A DNA stretch of 64,000 nt from an uncultured SAR86 cluster bacterium (GTDB taxonomy: Bacteria > Pseudomonadota > Gammaproteobacteria > Magnimaribacterales > Magnimaribacteraceae), in contig CACAGI010000002.1 in assembly GCA_902532015.1 (NCBI GenBank), positions 78,846 through 142,845 on the forward strand, read 5' to 3'. The notes under the pieces were generated by a model. It saw only the letters and a list, made by a program, of their open reading frames with translations. It had not been told where the DNA came from and made no database searches. This document shows positions 1-7,487 of this stretch, one piece after another (the first letter of the stretch is position 1; each line of letters begins with the position of its first letter). The position numbers were made by a program, and so were the translations under genes.

Positions 1-201
1 ATATCCAATGTGGACGTAACTTACGTAGGCCAATTGCCAAAATTAAATCCATACATTCCACAAATTAGGAAAAACCTATCAGAAGATTTAAAAATTGAGA
101 TAGATTGCATAAGTTGCAAAGCAACCACAACAGATTTTTTAGGTTTCGAGGGTTCAAAAGAAGGCGTTTCCTGTCATGCAGTTTGTTTAATTAAAAAGTA
201 G
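1..201 (+). CDS. ispF: 2-C-methyl-D-erythritol 2,4-cyclodiphosphate synthase, C-terminal part
   Basis: The reading frame is open from base 1 and cut off by the window edge. The 66 visible residues match the IspF C-terminus: the ISNVDVT strand, PKLNPYI, then KATTTDFLGFEG and the closing AVCLI strand. IspF cyclises CDP-methylerythritol 2-phosphate in the non-mevalonate isoprenoid pathway; ispG and ispH of the same pathway also lie in this window. The gene is followed after 8 bases by surE. In Pseudomonas truD lies between the two; it is absent here. An internal GTG at 10 is not the real start, because the homology continues upstream of it. Confidence 0.9.
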   Translation: MSNVDVTYVGQLPKLNPYIPQIRKNLSEDLKIEIDCISCKATTTDFLGFEGSKEGVSCHAVCLIKK

Positions 202-209
202 TTTCTAAC

Positions 210-986
210 ATGCTAAAGATTTTAATTTCTAATGATGATGGATATGACTCTCCAGGACTCGAAGTTTTATTTGAACATATAAAGGAAGTGGCAGAATTAT
301 TTGTTGTTGCCCCGGAAATGAATAATAGCGGGGCGGGCTGTTCAATTACAACAAATAGACCTTTAAAAGCTACTCGTCATGAAAATGGATTTATATCTGT
401 AAATGGAAGACCTGCAGATTGTGTTCATTTAGGAATTCACGAACTAGCACCTTGGAAACCAGATTTAGTTTTAAGCGGCATTAATCTTGGAGCCAATATG
501 GGAGAAGATTTACTTTATTCTGGTACTGTTGGAGCTGCACTTGAAGGAAGAGGTTTAAAATATCCTTCTATTGCGGTTTCAGCAGCTGCCTTTAATCAAC
601 CGGGTTCGGAAAATTTTTTAGAACCCAATAATATAACTGCCGCTTTGGTTCTGAAAGAAATAATAGAAAATTATGAATCTATAGAATTAGATTCATCTGT
701 CGTTCTTAATGTGAATGTTCCAAATGTAGAATATTCTAAATCATTGAATAAAAGAGTAACTACAATAGGCAGTTGGGGTAAAAGAAACCCTCCATATAAA
801 GAAACAAAAGATAATGGAACTGAGCAGTTTTGGACAACACATAGAGATAAATTTCCTTTGAATGATAAAAATACAGATATATCGTGTCTTATGGATGAAG
901 AGGTATCTATCTCACCTATAGTTCCTAATTTCTCTAATGAAGTTAGTATTAAAGAAATAACGCAATGGATTGAGCAATGGGGCTAG
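210..986 (+). CDS. surE: 5'/3'-nucleotidase SurE
   Basis: 258 residues, normal for the SurE family of metal-dependent nucleotidases that hydrolyse nucleoside 5'- and 3'-monophosphates and short polyphosphates. The N-terminal ILISNDDG supplies the metal-binding Asp9 and Asp10; Ser40 in the NNSGAG segment and Asn92 in SGINLGANMG complete the expected metal site. The gene sits 8 bases after ispF. Its last bases overlap a possible early pcm start, but pcm probably begins at 1013. The C-terminal part is less conserved, as is usual in the family. Confidence 0.95.
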   Translation: MLKILISNDDGYDSPGLEVLFEHIKEVAELFVVAPEMNNSGAGCSITTNRPLKATRHENGFISVNGRPADCVHLGIHELAPWKPDLVLSGINLGANMGEDLLYSGTVGAALEGRGLKYPSIAVSAAAFNQPGSENFLEPNNITAALVLKEIIENYESIELDSSVVLNVNVPNVEYSKSLNKRVTTIGSWGKRNPPYKETKDNGTEQFWTTHRDKFPLNDKNTDISCLMDEEVSISPIVPNFSNEVSIKEITQWIEQWG

Positions 987-1012
987 ATAAAGAAATGATT
1001 CAAGGAGAAGGT

Positions 1013-1660
1013 ATGACTTCTCTGAGAACGCGTCAGAGATTAATTGAACGCTTAACTGAAAAAGGTATATCAGATATTAGAGTTTTAGAAGCAATGAGAG
1101 ATACTCCTAGACATTTATTTTTAGATGAAGCCTTATCTACTAGAGCCTATGAAGACCTTGCCTTACCTATTGGTTACCAACAAACTATTTCTCAACCTTA
1201 TATTGTTGCCAAGATGACAGAAGCGTTAATCCAACATGATAAGATGTCTCAGAAACCTTTGAAGAATGTATTAGAGATAGGTACAGGATGTGGCTATCAA
1301 TCTTATATATTGTCACTTTTTTCTAAGGAAGTTGTTTCTTTAGAAAGAATAAAGCCGCTCCAAGAAAAAGCGAAGAAACTGCTTAAAGCACTAAAGGTAA
1401 CAAACGTAATTTTTAATGTTGACGATGGAAGCGCAATAAAAGGTTCTAAATTTGACGCAATATTATCTGCAGCAGCTCCTCTTGAAGTTCCTTTAGCTTT
1501 AAAAGAAAGGCTTTCGGTTGGAGGAAAAATGATTATTCCTGTTGGTGATAAAACTAAGCAAGTTTTAACCCTAGTAACTCGAACTTCTAAGAAAGAATTT
1601 ACAGAAGACAAACTAGAAGACGTCCTTTTTGTTCCTTTATTAAAAGGGGTAGTCTCATAA
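1013..1660 (+). CDS. pcm: protein-L-isoaspartate O-methyltransferase
   Basis: 215 residues from ATG 1013. The enzyme uses S-adenosylmethionine to methylate isoaspartyl residues in aged proteins and so starts their repair. The family motifs are clear: RHLFLDEAL, ALPIGYQQTISQP, and the SAM-binding VLEIGTGCGYQS. ATG 1013 is preferred over the in-frame ATG at 977: AAGGAG at 1002-1007 is well spaced from it, and the resulting N-terminus (MTSLRTRQRLIERL) matches the Pseudomonas family start. The surE-pcm pairing is conserved. The expected nlpD and rpoS do not follow. Confidence 0.93.
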   Translation: MTSLRTRQRLIERLTEKGISDIRVLEAMRDTPRHLFLDEALSTRAYEDLALPIGYQQTISQPYIVAKMTEALIQHDKMSQKPLKNVLEIGTGCGYQSYILSLFSKEVVSLERIKPLQEKAKKLLKALKVTNVIFNVDDGSAIKGSKFDAILSAAAPLEVPLALKERLSVGGKMIIPVGDKTKQVLTLVTRTSKKEFTEDKLEDVLFVPLLKGVVS

Positions 1661-2511
1661 TTTCTTTAAATAATAAATTAATAGTTTTTGTTAAAGGTCT
1701 TGCTATGGGAGCTGCAGAGATAATACCAGGGATATCAGGAGGAACTATTGCTCTTATTCTAGGTATTTATAAGAGATTGATTATTGCAATAAGTTCTATA
1801 GATGAAGGTGTTTTAAGAAAATTACTAAGGTTTGAGTATAGGAATGTGTGGAGTATTATTGATGGCAACTTTCTCCTATTTCTAGGTTTGGGTATGGTCT
1901 CTTCTGTTTATATCCTATCAAATCTAGTGTTATTTTTAATGATAACTTTGCCAATATTCTTTAAGTCATTTCTTTCGTCCTTATTATTTAGTTCATTATT
2001 TATAGAACCATTAAAGCAAGAATTTAGAAAAGAGCTCGTGATCGGATTATTAATTTCTGGATCATTGTGCTCAGTAATATTTTTTTCACCTTCAATTACT
2101 TTTGAGAGTGTTACCGGGTTTTATATATTTTTATCTGGATTCATAGCAATTTCCGCGCTAGTGATTCCTGGGATTTCAGGTAGTTTTATTTTAGTATTAT
2201 TAGGTAGTTACCCTTTCTTAATAGAAGCTGTAAGCAATCTAGAGGTAGTAAGAATTTTATATTTCATAGTAGGTGCATTCTTTGGCTTATTTACTATTGT
2301 TAGGTTAATTAGAAGGTATTACGAAAGAAACGAAACTCAGCTAACATCGATATTCTTTGGCTTAGTGCTTTTTAGCATTCCGCTTATTTGGAAAGCAAAT
2401 TCTATTTCTGACGTGAGTCCAGTGCTTACAGAAGATGCCGTTTCTATAATTCTAGGTTTGTTAACAGGATCTTTAATAATGTATAGCTTTAATAAAATTA
2501 AAAGCAATTAA
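1660..2511 (+). CDS. DUF368 family membrane protein, probable ATT start
   Basis: A polytopic membrane protein of the DUF368 family, recognised by the [18 protein letters not shown] segment and a second, related VIPGISGSF repeat near the middle. Members are linked to polyprenyl-phosphate transport, but function is not assigned here. The first ATG (1705) lies inside the conserved KGxxMGAA motif, so it cuts the N-terminus. The frame is open upstream and contains no ATG, GTG or TTG. ATT at 1660 gives exactly the 15 residues normally found before MGAA, with AAGGGG at 1644-1649 upstream. That start is inference. The stop codon shares the tetranucleotide TTAA with the convergent fdxA stop. Confidence 0.82.
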   Translation: MSLNNKLIVFVKGLAMGAAEIIPGISGGTIALILGIYKRLIIAISSIDEGVLRKLLRFEYRNVWSIIDGNFLLFLGLGMVSSVYILSNLVLFLMITLPIFFKSFLSSLLFSSLFIEPLKQEFRKELVIGLLISGSLCSVIFFSPSITFESVTGFYIFLSGFIAISALVIPGISGSFILVLLGSYPFLIEAVSNLEVVRILYFIVGAFFGLFTIVRLIRRYYERNETQLTSIFFGLVLFSIPLIWKANSISDVSPVLTEDAVSIILGLLTGSLIMYSFNKIKSN

Positions 2512-2831
2512 CGTTCTATATATTTAAACTTTCCTTTAACTTCCTTCCATTCATCAGAATCTGGTAAGGGATTTTTTTGTTCAACAATGTTTGGCCATTC
2601 CATGCATAACTCTGCATTTAGTTCTATATATGGTATTTGATCTTCTGGAACTTCATCTTCCGAATATATTGCTTCAATTGGACATTCAGGTTCGCATAAA
2701 GCACAGTCTATACATTCATCTGGATTAATGACTAACATGTTTGGGCCTTCGTAAAAGCAATCAACAGGACACACTTCCACACAGTCCGTTAATTTACATT
2801 TTACACATGCGTCTCCAACTATAAATGCCAT
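2508..2831 (-). CDS. fdxA: 7Fe-8S ferredoxin FdxA
   Basis: 107 residues. FdxA-type ferredoxins carry one [3Fe-4S] and one [4Fe-4S] cluster and transfer electrons in the cytoplasm. Cysteine motifs [17 protein letters not shown] and [12 protein letters not shown] are intact. The start is set at ATG 2831, giving the family N-terminus [12 protein letters not shown]; the longer frame from 2849 adds six residues with no family support. In Pseudomonas fdxA lies between rpoS and mutS. Here both neighbours are gone, and the gene faces a DUF368 gene with overlapping stop codons. Confidence 0.93.
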   Translation of the reverse strand: MAFIVGDACVKCKLTDCVEVCPVDCFYEGPNMLVINPDECIDCALCEPECPIEAIYSEDEVPEDQIPYIELNAELCMEWPNIVEQKNPLPDSDEWKEVKGKFKYIER

Positions 2832-2930
2832 GGTCGCGCATTCTAACATCTTAGAATTTACCAGTAACTATTGATCTAGACAAAGATTTCATATCTGTTC
2901 TAATAAACTCCTTAAACAAATATTTAAAAA

Positions 2931-3428
2931 TTGGACTTAAAAGAATTAGAATCACTTAGCTTAGATTTAGGAGTTCTTCTCAATAAGAAGAACTATTTCT
3001 TCACCACAGCCGAATCCTGTACTGGTGGATGGGTAGGACAATCTCTAACATCGGTACCGGGTAGTTCGTCTTGGTATGGATGCGGTTTTATTACCTATTC
3101 TAATATTGCTAAACATAAGATCCTCGATGTCTCAAAGGAAACTTTAAATAGTCATGGAGCAGTTAGCCAAGAGGTGGTGACAGAGATGGTTGAAGGCGCT
3201 TTGATAAAGAGCTATGCAAACATTGGAGTAGCTATTAGCGGCATTGCTGGACCTGGAGGAGGTAGCTCAGAAAGACCAGTTGGAACTGTTTGCTTAGCTT
3301 GGAAGTTAAATGATTTACCAGCAATAAGTTCTACTGAACTTTTTGATGGATCTAGAGAAGAAGTAAGGTTTAAAAGCGTTTCAAAAGCCTTAGAGGGTAC
3401 TATCAACCTATTAAAAAATGATAATTAA
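2931..3428 (+). CDS. pncC: nicotinamide-nucleotide amidohydrolase (CinA C-terminal type)
   Basis: 165 residues, the length of stand-alone PncC/YgaD, which deamidates NMN to nicotinate mononucleotide for NAD salvage. Diagnostic segments are TTAESCTGGWVGQ, the YSNIAKHK strand, HGAVSQEVV and the glycine-rich SGIAGPGGG. Translation appears to start at TTG 2931; no ATG is available in frame upstream and no clear Shine-Dalgarno sequence is seen. It sits directly upstream of recA, as in Escherichia coli and Pseudomonas, but recA has its own SOS promoter between the two genes. Confidence 0.92.
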   Translation: MDLKELESLSLDLGVLLNKKNYFFTTAESCTGGWVGQSLTSVPGSSSWYGCGFITYSNIAKHKILDVSKETLNSHGAVSQEVVTEMVEGALIKSYANIGVAISGIAGPGGGSSERPVGTVCLAWKLNDLPAISSTELFDGSREEVRFKSVSKALEGTINLLKNDN

Positions 3429-3433
3429 AAAAA

Positions 3434-3464
3434 TACTGTTTATTTATACAGTATATTGTATAAT
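3434..3464 (+). promoter_or_regulatory. LexA (SOS) box and recA promoter
   Basis: 3434-3453 reads TACTGTTTATTTATACAGTA. It is a CTG-N10-CAG dyad with symmetric TACTGT/ACAGTA arms, matching the enterobacterial LexA consensus. A perfect -10 TATAAT follows at 3459-3464, so bound LexA would cover the -35 region, as at E. coli recA. GGAG at 3483-3486 is the ribosome-binding site. This implies a LexA-controlled SOS response; lexA is not in this window. Confidence 0.9.
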
Positions 3465-3493
3465 GCCATCAATAATTCAATTGGAGAAGTATT

Positions 3494-4513
3494 ATGGCTC
3501 AAAAAAAGGTGACAGACATTAAAGAAGTAGATAAAACAAAATCTTTAGATAATGCATTAGGTCAAATAGAACGACAGTTTGGTTCAGGAACTGTAATGCG
3601 CATGGGAGATAAGAGGCATGAAAAAATTCCATCTATTCCTACGGGTTCTTTAGGTCTCGATTTAGCATTAGGTATAGGCGGTTTACCAAGAGGTAGGATT
3701 GTTGAGATTTATGGGCCTGAATCATCGGGCAAGACCACATTAACTTTAGAAGTTATCGCCCAATGTCAGAAAATGGGAGGAACAGCAGCTTTTATAGATG
3801 CAGAGCATGCATTAGACCCAATTTATGCTGGAAAGCTAGGCGTTAATGTTGATGAGTTATTAGTTTCGCAACCAGATACTGGAGAGCAAGCACTAGAAGT
3901 AGCTGATATTATGGTTGCTTCAGGTGGCATTGATATATTAGTCATAGATTCAGTGGCAGCATTAGTACCAAAAGCAGAGATAGAAGGAGAGATGGGTGAT
4001 CATCATGTTGGTCTGCAAGCACGACTAATGTCACAAGCTTTAAGAAAAATTACTGGTAATGTCCAGAAGTCAGATACTCTGGTTATATTTATTAATCAAA
4101 TTAGACACAAAATAGGCGTAATGTTTGGAAGTCCAGAAACAACTGCGGGAGGTAATGCTCTTAAGTTTTATTCATCCGTAAGAATGGATATAAGAAGAAT
4201 AGGGACAGTTAAGGAAGGTGACGAAGCTGTTGGCAATGAGACAAGAGTAAAGGTTGTCAAAAATAAGGTCTCACCTCCTTTTAAACAAGCAGAGTTTCAA
4301 ATACTTTATAACAAAGGCATCAATAGACTAGGGGAAATTATAGACAAAGGAGTTGAACTAGATATTATTGAGAAGGCCGGTGCATGGTATAGCTATGAAG
4401 GAGAAAAGATTGGCCAAGGTAAGTCTAAATCAATTGAATTCTTAGAAGAAAATAAAAAACTTCTTAATGCTATTGAAAAGCAAGTTGTAGATGCTATTAG
4501 TAAAGAAGATTAA
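3494..4513 (+). CDS. recA: recombinase RecA
   Basis: 339 residues. RecA forms ATP-dependent filaments on single-stranded DNA, catalyses strand exchange and triggers LexA cleavage. Walker A is GPESSGKT at residues 74-81; a Walker B strand ([10 protein letters not shown]) and the loop-2 region around [26 protein letters not shown] are intact. The C-terminal tail is short and ends acidic. Start ATG has GGAG 8 bases upstream. No recX follows; the next gene is a thiolase. Confidence 0.98.
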   Translation: MAQKKVTDIKEVDKTKSLDNALGQIERQFGSGTVMRMGDKRHEKIPSIPTGSLGLDLALGIGGLPRGRIVEIYGPESSGKTTLTLEVIAQCQKMGGTAAFIDAEHALDPIYAGKLGVNVDELLVSQPDTGEQALEVADIMVASGGIDILVIDSVAALVPKAEIEGEMGDHHVGLQARLMSQALRKITGNVQKSDTLVIFINQIRHKIGVMFGSPETTAGGNALKFYSSVRMDIRRIGTVKEGDEAVGNETRVKVVKNKVSPPFKQAEFQILYNKGINRLGEIIDKGVELDIIEKAGAWYSYEGEKIGQGKSKSIEFLEENKKLLNAIEKQVVDAISKED

Positions 4514-4562
4514 GTTTTATTCATTCTTCTTTTTTATCTCTTTTTAGTATAGGATTTCTATT

Positions 4563-4594
4563 GGGCATCCATTCATGATGAGGGGATGCCCTTT
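4563..4594 (+). terminator. hairpin, possible recA terminator
   Basis: A perfect 8-bp stem, GGGCATCC at 4563-4570 and GGATGCCC at 4584-4591, with a 13-base loop and only a short TTT tract after it. It lies between recA and the thiolase, so it may act as a weak terminator or as an mRNA end-stabilising stem. Confidence 0.5.
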
Positions 4595-4611
4595 CACTTA
4601 TAGGAGAAAAT

Positions 4612-5790
4612 ATGGGAAATGCTTATATAGTAGGTGCAGTACGCACACCGGGAGGAAGAAAAAATGGAAAACTTAGTCAGTGGCATCCTACTGATTTAGG
4701 AGCTTTAGTTTTAGATGAGTTAGTTGAAAGAACAGGGGTTAAGCCAGAATTAATAGATGATGTTATTTTTGGCTGTGTTAGTCAATCGGGAGCTCAATCA
4801 GGTAATGTTGCGAGAAATGCTGTTCTTGCTTCTTCATTACCGGAATCAGTGCCTGGAACTACTGTAGACAGACAATGTGGATCCTCACAACAAGCTATAC
4901 ATTTTGCTGCTCAGGCTGTTATGTCTGAAACTCAAGATATAGTTATTGCAGGTGGAGTAGAAGTTATGAGTCAAGTACCTATAGGTGCAGCTATAGTAGA
5001 TAGCTTTAAAGCAGGTCACGGGCAGCCCTATGGAGGAAAAGGTACTAGTGAAAGATATCCTGGCGTTCAATTTAGTCAATTTACTGGGGCGGAAATGATG
5101 GCTAAAAGATGGGAGTTGTCTAGAGAAGAGCTTGATTCGTTTGCTCTTGCAAGCCACCAAAAAGCAGTTAATGCAACCGAAGGTGGCTTTTTTGATAGAG
5201 AAATAGTTCCAGTGGAAGGGGACTTACCGAACGGCGATAAAGAAATGGTCACTGTAGATGAGGGTATTAGATTTGATGCAAGCGAAGAGAGCTTGTCTGG
5301 TTTGAACACTTTGTCAGAAGATGGAGTATTAACTGCAGGGACTTCTAGCCAAATCTGTGATGGTGCAGCTGCAATTATGCTGGTAAATGATGAAGGCCTA
5401 AAAAAATTAGGACTTAAACCAAGAGCAAAAGTTGTAGCTCTTGCTTTAGCTGGAGATGATCCAGTAATTATGCTTACTGGTCCTATACCTGCATCGAAAA
5501 CAGTGCTTGAGAAAGCTGAACTTAACATTAATGATATTGATCTATATGAAGTAAATGAAGCCTTTGCTCCTGTACCTCTTGCTTGGGCTAAGGAATTAAA
5601 AGCCGATTTAGATAAATTAAATGTTAATGGTGGCGCTATGGCGCTTGGTCACCCTTTAGGTGGAACAGGCGCAAAATTAATGACAACCTTACTTCACGAA
5701 CTTGAAAGAAGAGAAGGAAAGTATGGTCTTCAAGCTATATGTGAAGGAGGGGGCACTGCTAATGCCATGATCATTGAAAGGCTTAGTTAA
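4612..5790 (+). CDS. acetyl-CoA C-acyltransferase (thiolase)
   Basis: 392 residues, the standard thiolase length. The enzyme condenses or cleaves acyl-CoA in fatty-acid or acetoacetyl-CoA metabolism. The nucleophilic Cys89 lies in DRQCGSSQQAIH, the histidine motif is ALGHPLGGTG, and the second cysteine is in CEGGGTANA, where classical thiolases have CIGGG; catalytic residues are therefore present. AGGAG at 4600-4604 precedes the ATG. Chain-length preference cannot be read from sequence, so no gene symbol is given. The C-terminus overlaps the convergent proS by 8 bases. Confidence 0.9.
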   Translation: MGNAYIVGAVRTPGGRKNGKLSQWHPTDLGALVLDELVERTGVKPELIDDVIFGCVSQSGAQSGNVARNAVLASSLPESVPGTTVDRQCGSSQQAIHFAAQAVMSETQDIVIAGGVEVMSQVPIGAAIVDSFKAGHGQPYGGKGTSERYPGVQFSQFTGAEMMAKRWELSREELDSFALASHQKAVNATEGGFFDREIVPVEGDLPNGDKEMVTVDEGIRFDASEESLSGLNTLSEDGVLTAGTSSQICDGAAAIMLVNDEGLKKLGLKPRAKVVALALAGDDPVIMLTGPIPASKTVLEKAELNINDIDLYEVNEAFAPVPLAWAKELKADLDKLNVNGGAMALGHPLGGTGAKLMTTLLHELERREGKYGLQAICEGGGTANAMIIERLS

Positions 5791-7063
5791 GTTCTTTTAA
5801 AGTGTTCAAAAGGTCTTCTTGAGAAACCATTAGTGGTTTCTCATCCTTCCTAATTTTTAATTCTAATTGATTACTTTCTAGTGCCTTGTCTCCGATTATT
5901 ATCATAACTGGTATGCCTATAAGCTCCATATCAGCAAACTTTACACCAGGTCTTTTGTCTGTATTCTCCCAAAGAACATCAATTTTATTTTCTATCAATT
6001 GATTATAGATTTCTCCACATTTAGCTGATATGTCCTCTTTTCCTTTGGGATTGGCTTCTACAATTGCAACTTCGTAAGGGCTTAGAGAATTAGGCCAGAT
6101 AATCCCCTTATCATCATGGTTTTGCTCAATAGCCGCAGCTACAATTCTAGACGCTCCTATTCCATAACATCCCATGTATGGAGTGATATTTTCTTTATCT
6201 CCTTGAACCTTTAAATTAAAGCTTTCCGAATACTTTTTACCCAGTTTAAAGATATGACCAGCTTCTATTCCCCTTTTAAGCTTTAATTTACCCTTACCAT
6301 CTGGACTATCTTTCCCTTCTAAAGAAGCAGGATCTTGATCCTCTTGCAACTCCACAAGTAATTCAGCATTAATTGCATAGTCACTTTTATCACTAAATGC
6401 CAACAAGTCTTCACCCGAATCTGCTAAAACATGGAATTCTTCAGAGTCAGATCCACCTATAGCACCACTGTCTGCCTTAACTAGACGATAATCTAATCCA
6501 AATCTTTGAAATATTTTTAAATAGGCCTCCCTTATGTTTTTATAAGTAAGATCCAGTCCTTCTTGATTTAAATCAAAGGAATAGGCATCTTTCATAACAA
6601 ATTCTCTTGATCTCATTACACCAAATCTAGGTCTTATCTCGTCTCTAAATTTAGTTTGTATTTGATATAAAGTAATAGGAAGCTGTTTGTAGCTTGTAAG
6701 AATATTTTTGCATAGATCAGTTATTACTTCTTCATGGGTAGGACCTAAACAAAATTCATTTTCGTGCCTATCTTGAAAAACCAAAAGCTCCGGACCATAT
6801 TGATTTCTCCTTCCAGACTCCTCCCATAGCGATATGGGTTGAACCATCGGCATAAGTATTTCTTGAGCTCCAGCATTATTCATTTCTTCTCTAATAATAT
6901 TTTCAACTTTATGTAATACTTTTTTACCAGTCGGAAGCCAGTTGTATATACCAGAAGAGACTTGACGCGTTAAACCAGCTCTAATCATTAGTTTGTGGCT
7001 AACTATTTCAGCATCAGAGGGATTCTCTCTTTGAGTAGCAAATATTAAATTCGAAGCTTTCAT
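5783..7063 (-). CDS. proS: prolyl-tRNA synthetase lacking the INS editing domain
   Basis: 426 residues, against about 570 in E. coli. It charges tRNA-Pro with proline. Motif 1 region, TKFRDEIRPRFGVMRSREF (motif 2, around residue 145), motif 3 GCYGIGASRIVAAA (around 298-311) and the anticodon-binding C-terminus with KRPGVKFADMELIG are all present. The flanks are of gammaproteobacterial bacterial-type ProRS, but the editing insertion is missing: about residue 240 (SDYAINAEL then a short acidic linker) runs straight into DSPDGKGKL, which in E. coli lies just after the insertion. Such an enzyme cannot hydrolyse Ala-tRNA-Pro in cis. The frame is continuous, so this is not a frameshift. Confidence 0.94.
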   Translation of the reverse strand: MKASNLIFATQRENPSDAEIVSHKLMIRAGLTRQVSSGIYNWLPTGKKVLHKVENIIREEMNNAGAQEILMPMVQPISLWEESGRRNQYGPELLVFQDRHENEFCLGPTHEEVITDLCKNILTSYKQLPITLYQIQTKFRDEIRPRFGVMRSREFVMKDAYSFDLNQEGLDLTYKNIREAYLKIFQRFGLDYRLVKADSGAIGGSDSEEFHVLADSGEDLLAFSDKSDYAINAELLVELQEDQDPASLEGKDSPDGKGKLKLKRGIEAGHIFKLGKKYSESFNLKVQGDKENITPYMGCYGIGASRIVAAAIEQNHDDKGIIWPNSLSPYEVAIVEANPKGKEDISAKCGEIYNQLIENKIDVLWENTDKRPGVKFADMELIGIPVMIIIGDKALESNQLELKIRKDEKPLMVSQEDLLNTLKELN

Positions 7064-7121
7064 GATTAATATATTTTAATACTATTATATTGATGATTTT
7101 AAAGAAGCTATATAGTTAAAT

Positions 7122-7130
7122 TGCTATAAT
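7122..7130 (+). promoter_or_regulatory. extended -10 promoter before the fmdB-like/aspS operon
   Basis: TGCTATAAT is an extended -10 element (TG-N-TATAAT). No convincing -35 is seen, which is typical of extended -10 promoters. Predicted transcription begins near 7137, which argues against translation from TTG 7138 and for ATG 7180. Confidence 0.45.
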
Positions 7131-7179
7131 TATATTTTTGGTGAAGAATTCACCTTTTTTTACAATTAATGTTACTAAG

Positions 7180-7470
7180 ATGCCTACTTATATTTTTAAA
7201 AATACTAAGACTGAAGAGGTTTTTGAGATTCAAATGAGGATCTCAGAACTTGATGCTTATAAAGAAAAAAATCCAAATTACACCCAAGTACCTACTGCAC
7301 CTTCTTTCAGGTTAAAGGGGAATGGTTGGTATGAAACTGATTTCAAGACAGGTAATAAAAAGAATATAGCTAAAAGTGACAACGAGAAGCCTGCTGAATC
7401 AAAATCTCCAAAAGATAATAAAAAAGACACAAGCGAGAAAAAGAAGAAAACTGAAAAAGCATCTTCTTGA
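7180..7470 (+). CDS. FmdB-like protein without zinc-ribbon cysteines
   Basis: 96 residues from ATG 7180. The N-terminus MPTYIFKNTKTEEVFE and the central APSFRLKGNGWYETDFKTGNKKN match FmdB-family regulatory proteins encoded just upstream of aspS in other gammaproteobacteria. The usual zinc ribbon (two CxxC pairs) is absent: the protein contains no cysteine. The last 40 residues are a Lys/Ser/Glu-rich, probably disordered tail. Its role is unknown, and loss of the metal site means the family name should not be read as function. It lies 17 bases before aspS, so co-transcription is likely. Confidence 0.75.
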   Translation: MPTYIFKNTKTEEVFEIQMRISELDAYKEKNPNYTQVPTAPSFRLKGNGWYETDFKTGNKKNIAKSDNEKPAESKSPKDNKKDTSEKKKKTEKASS

Positions 7471-7487
7471 ACATAAAGTAAATTGAG

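Noticed and set aside
5783..7063. Frameshift or assembly gap in proS
   Set aside because: The frame is unbroken, and the junction falls exactly at the known domain boundary with a sensible linker.
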